64,000 nucleotides of DNA from NCBI RefSeq assembly GCF_018873765.1, contig NC_057919.1, forward strand, positions 59,371,484 to 59,435,483, given 5' to 3'. Of this stretch, positions 49,901-58,900 are shown one piece after another (within the stretch, counting starts at the first letter, position 1; every line of letters begins with the position of its first letter). This DNA is from Telopea speciosissima (Eukaryota > Streptophyta > Magnoliopsida > Proteales > Proteaceae). The translations under genes were made by a program, and so were the position numbers. The notes under the pieces are model-generated. The model made no database searches. It was not told the DNA's origin and worked only from the letters and a program-made list of their open reading frames with translations.

Positions 49901-52900
49901 TTGTAGATGTAAATGTCCATAAAGCTTGCAGCTCTGTCAATCCGCCGTTGAAGCGGTTCAGAAAAGTGCTCCGGTGGTTCAAATCTCCTCTGAAGCAGCA
50001 GGAGTAACAGGGCAGGGGAAGGGAGTGGGAAGGGATGGTAAGCTCAAACCCCTAATAGGGGTATAGTAGTCATTTTAAGTCATGAATTACCAACACCCTA
50101 CCATTTAACAGGAATGATATAACGGAGTGGGGCTGACTGTAACAACTAACCAAACCTCAGGGGGTGTGGCTATATAATTTAGAAACACAGGGGGTCGCTC
50201 TGTATTTAATACAAACATCAGGGGGTGGCAGTGTAATTTTCCCTAAAATCTAATGTGAATTAGACACAAAAATTAAATACTCACCGTGAGGTCGTAGATC
50301 AGCCTCCGGTGTTTAACATATATATAATTGAGCTCCATCCGATATGTATTAACCTTTTTTTTTTTTCCGATTTTTGTTGTAGGAAAATCATTTTTTTTTA
50401 CCAAAAAAATATATATTAGAAACAGAAAAAATATTTCAACACCGTGAGGTCGTAGATCGGCCTCCAGTGTGATATATATATAATCCACACCCATACAAAA
50501 AGTATTACTCATATTTTTTCCAAAAAAAAGGTTTTGTGGATAGTAAATTTACCTAAAATGGAAGTAGGCAGCACCCAAGTCTTCTTTGTAGTGAATCTCA
50601 GTACAAATGGTGAAGATTTGGCCAAAAAATGGAAGAAACCACTGCTCTCTTGATGTTTTTCTCCTTCTCCACAACAAAGAGCTCTAACTCGACCAAGAGA
50701 GTTCAAAATTTCGAACTAGAGGTCGACTTCTGGCTTTTTTATAAAGAGCATTTCACTTAAAAGCCGATATCTCACGAGATTTTCGAAACTCACGAGATGT
50801 CGGTCAAAATCTCGATCAAGATTTTTGATATTTGACATTTTGTGTTTCATATGATATCTTGTCTCAACTAGCTTGAGTTTACCAAGATTTCCGAGATTTT
50901 GGCGAAATCTCGGCGAGATTTTAAACTATGTTATGGAGGGTGTTGATGTGGTGTATGTATTAGTATTACTCAGCAAAACCAGTGTTGAAGATACGGTTTT
51001 GCCTACCATACCTGAACAAGTGAAGCCACTTTTGAGTGAGTTCCAAGATGTGTTTCCATTAGACAAGGGAGACATTCAGCATCAAAATGAACTGATGCAC
51101 AAGGCCCCCCTTCCAAATTTAGCACATTACTAAATGAGCCAAGTAGAGCATGAAGAATTACAAGTTATGAAACTCTTGAACAAGGGTTTTATAAAAGAGA
51201 GCCTCAGTCCGTATGCCGTTCCAGCCCTCTTGGTGCCCAATAAAAATGGAACTTGGAGAATGTGTGTTGATTGTCGAGCAATCTTCGACAATCAACAAGA
51301 TCACCATCAAGTACCACGTCCCTATTCCTCGCCTTGATGATCTGTTGGACCAACATTCCGGTGCCACCATTTTCTCCAAGCTAGACCCAAAAAGTGGTTA
51401 TCATCAAATCCAAATCACGATTGGAGATGAATGGAAGGCGGCATTCAAGACCAAAGATGGACTGTTTAAGTGGCTAGTCATGCCATTCGGATTGTCTAAT
51501 GCACCTTCCACCATCATGCGGTTCATGACCCAAGTTTTAAAGCCATATCTTGGGAGGTTTGTTGTGGTATATTTTGATGATATTCTTATTTATAGTAAGT
51601 CTATTAACGAACACTTGCAACACCTTCAAGAAGTGCTACATGTCTTGAGGAAGGAACATATTTATGCAACCCCCGACAAGTGCTACTTCATGGTGGAACA
51701 AATCCTCTTTTGGGGATTTAACATTTCCAAGGATGGCATATCAATCGATAATGCCAAAATCAAGGTGATTCAAAAGAATGTCCACCTCCAACCAATGTGC
51801 ATGAAGTTCATAGTTTCCATGGTTTGGCTTCTTTCTACCGGCGATTCATAGCCCATTTCAGTTCTATTGCAGCCCCACTCACTTCATGCATGAAGAAAGG
51901 AGTCTTTGAGTGGACCAATAAAGCTCAACGGAGTTTTGAGCTTCTTAAGGAAAAGTTGAGCATCCGGAACCGGCATTGGGGGAGTCTTGAATCAAGGAGG
52001 GTGTCCAATTGCTTTCTTTAGTGAAAAGTTGAATGGTGTTAAGCTCCGTTATAGCATTTATGATTTGGATTTCTATGCCCTTTTCCACACTCTTGAGCAT
52101 TGGCGACTGCCGACCATACTTAATTCATAGAGAATATTCTACACAGGCCATGAAGCTTTGAAGTACATTTCATATCAACAAAAACTTAACTCTCGGCGTG
52201 CAAAATGAGCTGAATCTCTTCAAAAGTTCTCACGTTCCACATCAAGCATAAGGCGGGTGTACAAAATCAAGTCGTCGATGCCCTTAGCTGCAAGAAGGGC
52301 TTGCTTTCTACATTGCGCACTACCATGCTTGGTTTTGACTCTTTTCAAGAATAGTACCAAGAAGACAACTACTTCTCCAAACTTGTCTCGGATGCCCAAT
52401 ACAAGCTACTTGTTGATTATACCTTATGTGACGGTTTCCTATTTAAGGGGAATTGACTATGTGTGCTGAAATACTCCCTTCAGCTAAAGGTAATTGAAGA
52501 AATACATAACGAGGGCCACATTGGGCGAGACAAGACTCTATAATTAGTCTCGGCAAAGTACTTTTGGCCCCACCTCAAAAGGGATGTGCATCGCCATGTG
52601 ATGAAGTGTCAAAGGAACCAAGTGGATAAGGGACTAAACACAAATGCAGGCCTCTATTTACTCTTACCAATACCACAAGCCATGCACACTACTAGGTAAG
52701 GATTCCATTTTTGTGGTGGTTGACAGATTCTCTAAGATGGCACATTTCATTCCATGCCGAAAAAATATGGTTACTTCCTGTATTGCCAATCTCTTCTTCA
52801 AGGAAGTCTACAAGTTGCATGGTCTCCCTAAAACTATTACTTCCGATCGAGATACTAAGTTTCTTAGTCACTTTTGCCGGCAACTTTGAAAGAGCATTGG

Positions 52901-55900
52901 CACCAAATTACAATATGGTATGGTGTTTCTGCCCCAAACCGACGTAGTCAATAAATAATTGGGAAACTTGTTGTGGACCTTGATTGATGACAATCCCCAC
53001 CCTTAGGAAAGTTGGTTGTCTCTTGGAGAATTTGCATTTAATTGTTCTATAGCCCCTTTGTCATTGTATATGGACAACAACCCAAGACGGCTCTTGACCT
53101 CACACCGATTACATTTCCGGAACGAACAATTAGCAAAGTGGAAGACATTCTATCTGAAATGAGGAAAGTCCATGAATATGTGCCCCACAAGTTAGAAGAT
53201 AAGGCGGAACTCTACAAGTAGGCCATTGACAAGCGACATCAAGAAGTCATAATCAATTCCAGTGATTTTGTATGGGCTTACATGCCATCGGAGCGGCACC
53301 CCATTGGAAGCTGTAACAAGCTTAGTGATAGAAAGATTTGATCCCTTGAAGTTCTGGCAAGCATCAACCCCAATGCTTATCAGATCAAGCTTCCATCCCA
53401 CATGAAGATTCATGATGTTTTCAATGTTCACCATTTGACACCTTATATGTGCGAGTCTGCCAATGATGATGACTTGAATATGGAGACGAATTCTTTCTTG
53501 CAAGGGGGGGAATAATCAATAATGCAATCAAGGGCATCACATTGCTACACAAGAACCACTTGCCCGGGGCCAAGTCAAGACTAAGAACCAACCCCATTCA
53601 TGGCCAGCCCCCTAACCAGCTCCAAATATCCAGCCCAAGCAAGCCTTGCACCTTCTATCGTGTTTTCCTTGTGTAGAGCATTTTCTTCCTTAGGGATTCC
53701 ATCAAGGTGGAAACAAGAGTATATGATGTGGAACTTTAGTCAACCTTGGAAATAAGATGCTTTAAGATTAGTATATTAAAGACGGAGTATATGATATGAA
53801 ACTTTAGTCAAACTATGATGGATAATGACATGATGAAAATTAGAGGAGAGAGAGATACCGCCAAATTTTAGATATTTGGGGTCTACCATAAACAAAGAAG
53901 GTGACATAGATGATGATGTATCACAGAGCATTAAAGTGGGATGGATGAAGTGGAGAGGTACGACCGGAGTATTGTATGACCAAAATATTCCTTTAAAGCT
54001 TAAAGGAAAGTTCTACAGGACTGTTGTCCGATCAGCTATGATGTATGGGGTGGAATGTAGAGCAGTTAAGAAGTGTCCATAGCGAAGCTATGTGTTGCAG
54101 AGATGAGGATGTTAAGATGGATATGTGGCAAAACTAGAAAGGATAAAGTGAGGAACAAACGTATTAGAGTTGATGTGGGAGTTGCCCCGATCAGCAACAA
54201 GCTCCGAGAATGTCGTCTAAGGTGGTATGGTCATGTTCAACGGAGGCCTGGGGACTCACCAATAAGGAGTGATCTGATCCCAATTGAATGAGCTAAAAGA
54301 GCTAGGGGCAAACCTAAAATGACCATAGGAGAGGTGGTGAAGAATGACATGCATAGTCTGGGCCTTCTGCCAAGTATGACCTCAGATAGAGTCTATTTGA
54401 GGGCAAGAATCCGCATTGTCAACACCATATAGCTGAAGATTTTCCTGATTTTCGGGGCTACCCTCTTTTCTCTTTCTTTCATTTTCCATTTCTCACTTCT
54501 CTTATATCTTTTCTTCATTTTTATTCTTCATTCCTCTTACTTCCATTTCCCTTAGTGAGGACCTCAATTTTCCCTACTTTGTTTTGAAAGGATCCATGTA
54601 GCCAACCCCATTTAGTTAGGATAAGGCTTGAGTTGTGAATTGTGAGTTGTTGAGTTGGATTGCATCAAGATCTTGTAGATTGAGGCTTACAACAAGAAGC
54701 CTATTTTTAGTTTTCTCTTTTGTTGCTTTATTGTTTCTCGTTGTCATTAGTCCACCACATACCTTGGAGACTACATTTGGGACTTATTATAACCACTATA
54801 ATTACTTTGTGGGGGGGGGGGATATTAGTCGTTTTCATCATGCCAAAGGCCTATAAAAGGGCTGGGCGATTTTATTTGTAACCCCATTCAAGTATCAATT
54901 TTAATCCCAATTTGCTTCAAGCACTTCCCCATAGAACCAAGTTGTGTTCTTCCCCATGAAACCAAGCTGTGTTTCCCCTTCAATATAGAAGTATTGAAGC
55001 CTCCATGGTGGCTTAGAAGAGTTGCCAACATCAGCCTAGAAGTGTCGATGCATTCTACCTCCTTTGACAACCTAGAAGAATTGATTCATTGGGGCAGATA
55101 TCCTTATTCTCTCTCCATCTCTCTATTTCTTCAATTTTTGTTATTTTATCATCATTTCATACTCTCTTATACCCCATAACTGAAATCAATCCATCTCCTT
55201 TCACCCCCTTAGTTGCACACAAATATTGGCAACTTGTTCCCTTGTAGAGATTTACGTCCTGTGCTACAACCTCTACTTCACAAGCCATTAGTTTCTATTA
55301 GTTTCTCTAACTGGAATCACCCCAAATAGAGTTGTAAGTTAAGGTTTGATGCAGATTTATCACCAAACTGGGCTTCTTTTATTAAGAATAAGTCTCGGAT
55401 TTGGTTATATACATGTTGGACCTTTGATCCCATGGGTTTTCTATGTAATAGGCCACTTTTATGGGCCTAAAATATGGGTACATGAGTTTCATACGGGATT
55501 AGCCCTATACTTAGTTTATTTCATGTTTTTAATGTTTTAAATTGAACCGGTCCAAAGCTAGTTTGAACCAGTGGTTCAATTTAAGTGATTTTAGTAGTTT
55601 TTTTTTTAATTGTTTAGTTGGGCTGGATTAGGACTCTATTTTGAGTCTATTTCAGTTTCCTAGTCAGTTTAAGTTAGCTAATAGATTAAGGATTGGGTTA
55701 GGCCTTTCCTTTTTAGTGTAGGAGTCTAATTTTGAGTTTATTATATGAAGTTGTAAGGGGGCAAAGTATTGAACACGAATTTGATTAATAAAAAATTAGT
55801 TTTTCGCTTGCTGCCTTGCTCTATTGAGTGTTGCCTTGTGAGTGATATCAAGGTGAAGGAACTGGTTGATCTCCAATTGACTCATTGTGTCTTGTAGACC

Positions 55901-58900
55901 GGGGGGATCTGCTATAAGGGATTGGTGGATCACCAATTGACTCCTTGCATCTTGTAGATCGGAAGGACCATTGTCTTCAAGCTACTGCCATTGAAGATCT
56001 GCAACTCCAAGTAAGTATTCAGCATTATTAACCATCCCCCTTTCTTCCCCTAATCCTCTAAACCCACCCCCTTCGATCCCCATTGTCAACTCCTTACTAC
56101 CTTACTCATCCATCATTAATACCATAGATCCATTAGAACCCTAAAACCTACAACTATTCTTCTTCCCTTCTAGAAGCTCACATGCAAGGTAATTTTCGCG
56201 AGGATTCTGCCCAACCAAATCTAACAGTTAGAACCTGCTAAAATTTTGATCGAATCTTCTTCAAACCCACCCTAATAGAGACTCGGTCCAAATTTCATAA
56301 CCATCCACCCAGCTGATTGTGTGAAATTACACTTTTACCCCTCTCTCCTTTATTTCTAATAGGAAACCTCCATAACTCCAAATTTAACTATCTGATTTAG
56401 CTTTAACTTTTAGTATATATTCCCCCCACCCTACCCACACTCGACCTAACTATTAATCCCATTCAACCACCTGAATTCCTGTTATTATAAACCCTAGAGT
56501 CCATCATCCTCCACCTTTCAAAACCCTAACCCTAGTTGCTGCCCAAATCCATCTAACCTATGTCTACCCATCCAACACTTATAAAACCTAGTTCGTTTGA
56601 CTCCCCTACACCTGCCTAACTTTATCACATAAGATACATCCCCATTACCCTAACCCTAACCCTAAAATTGACCTAAAACCTCAATTCTGCCTCCATCAAA
56701 CCAGCAGCTCTACAGGTCCTGGTTGTCTGGCTCCTAGTAGGTCTCCTACCTATCTAGGACTACATATATTCATTTTACTGACATGGTGCATATATTTCCT
56801 GTTTAGCCTCTTTGTAGGCTTGAATTGTGTTTACTCTCCGGATCCGAGTTTCAAAGGCCTTTGTGAGGCCTACATCACAAATACTCTGAAATTTGGTCTA
56901 TGACTGATCTAAGAGGGTGGCCCTATAATTGGACAGTTGCATTGAAGATGTTGGGTCATTGTAGTTCTTTTTTTTATATAACACCTTTCCAGCAGGTCAT
57001 AATCAATGGTGAAAATTTTATCCAGGCCAATTATGGTCGCACAAATAAGCCAGTCAGACCCCACAAAGGAGAGCCATTCCCCAGATGTATCAGTATTTTT
57101 GGGAGCTTTCACCCCAACCTAGCATGTCTTTCCTCATTAATGTATTATCTCCTGCAATGTGACTTCCGTGGGAATTATTGTCATGCAATCTCAATTGTGA
57201 AATCAAACAGAATGACTTCAACCACTTTTCTTCACCAAACAATACCCCGTAGCTTATTAGATCATATTTTGTGGTGTGCCTAGAGATTTGGTTTGTTAAA
57301 TGTGGTAGATTTAGATTCTGAGCCCTAGCTATTTCATTGTGCTCTATACAGAAGTGGAAATTCGATGTACCCAAAACATGATTATGAATTGCCATTAACC
57401 TTACAATTTTGCCCCTCGTAATGTTCTTTAAATTTTCTTAGATGGTAGGGGTAATTTAGTAATTTCATCTCTCCCTCCTGCAAATTATGGCAATTCCTTC
57501 CCTTTTGTATTTTTTCTAATTTCCTTCCCCTTTTTCGATTGTCTCACTAAGTGGGGTTTAGATTTCATTGGTTGTTCACAAATTTCCATCGTTTATGGCT
57601 TATGGTTTCATGGACATATCACTCAGTTTTCTGGAAAGGTTTTCCTGATTGCATAGTTCCTAGTTTACAGTTAATGGTTGTGTTGTGGTTTCTTAGTTCC
57701 CCAATAAGGTTGAATGGTTCAATCATTCATAGCTTAAGGTTTCATGGAATTCGCCTCACGGTTTTACTTTCTGAACACAAAAAGAAATCCTAGGAGATAA
57801 TATAAGCATATTCAGCAAAAAAATAAAAAAACAAAGCAAAAAACATAAACAATGTAAACCAGTAAAGTCAAAAACTGATATAATATAAGATGCGCTGTCA
57901 CAAGCCCACAAGGCGACGCATCCTAGGTGTCCAAGACGTCCGCCTGTCTTGCATCAAGAAAGGCTTGTTGTCTCCTAGAACCCAATAAGGCGCATAAACG
58001 GTGCCCAGGGGATACCTTGATGTCTATGATTTGAAGAACATGATGCATAAAACAAGGCGCCAAAAAGAGAGGTTGATACCTAATTGTAACCAAGTGTGGT
58101 TACAATCAGATGCTTTCTTTCCACAATAATAGAGAAATAATAACTGTGACTACTACACTGCATGCTGCAAGCATCTTAATGCAGGACTGCATATTCAAAT
58201 GGCCACCTTCTACCAAAAGTTAAGTAACCAGGCATTGTACAATATAAAAGTTATCAACACTGCCACGTTTTGAAGAAGATGCAGGAAATATCAATGTTTT
58301 ACCTGGATACCATCAGGCAAGTTCATTGACGAAAGCATCAAGACTGCATCCTGACTAAAATTGATCTCTAGTCTCCAACGCTTCGGAGCAACCTGTCAAA
58401 TAAATTTAGAATAGAGACAAATAGAATCATTCAACAGAGCCATTTACAGCAATATGCAAATCAAGGAAGTTGAAAGATTAGTTCAAATTTATCTTCCACG
58501 GTAATATCATGTAATGAAATTACAAAATTTCACGGAAAGTTAAATACAGTCAAATATCTTATCCAAGATGCATGTAGATTCGTATTGTCAATTGCTTGAA
58601 CAGTTTTTGTCTCTTTCTCTTCTTGATCTATGCACCTCCATTTTATTTTTCGATTAAGCATTCTTGTTACCCAGTAATTAAAAAAGAGAATATAGAAGGC
58701 ATCAAATTCTAAATGTAACTCCATATAACTTTCAAAACATATCACCTTTCTATCCACACAGAAGGCATGAGTTAGTAGACAATAAAAAGGGTTGCCAGTT
58801 GTAAACCACCATAATTCAAAAAGTGAAGTTGTTTTGGAAGATGGAACAAAAATGAATTCACAAGCCAGATAGTACACCATACGATGCAGCACCAAGTAGG

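Larger units (their letters stand above)
53523..56877 (+). mobile_element. 3' LTR of the gypsy remnant, split by two later insertions
   Basis: The LTR starts TGCAATCAAGGGC and ends GGCCTACATCA, matching the solo LTR at 45766-46859 in inverted orientation. Its sequence is interrupted by an RTE LINE (53707-54658) and by an unclassified element (about 55345-56770). Without the insertions it would be close to 1 kb, like the solo copy. Confidence 0.75.

Noticed and set aside
56640-56675. ccctaaccctaaccctaa resembling a telomeric tract
   Set aside because: Only three imperfect CCCTAA units, not the plant CCCTAAA. It is part of an AACCCTAA-rich repeat that recurs in the copy at 58925-60175.
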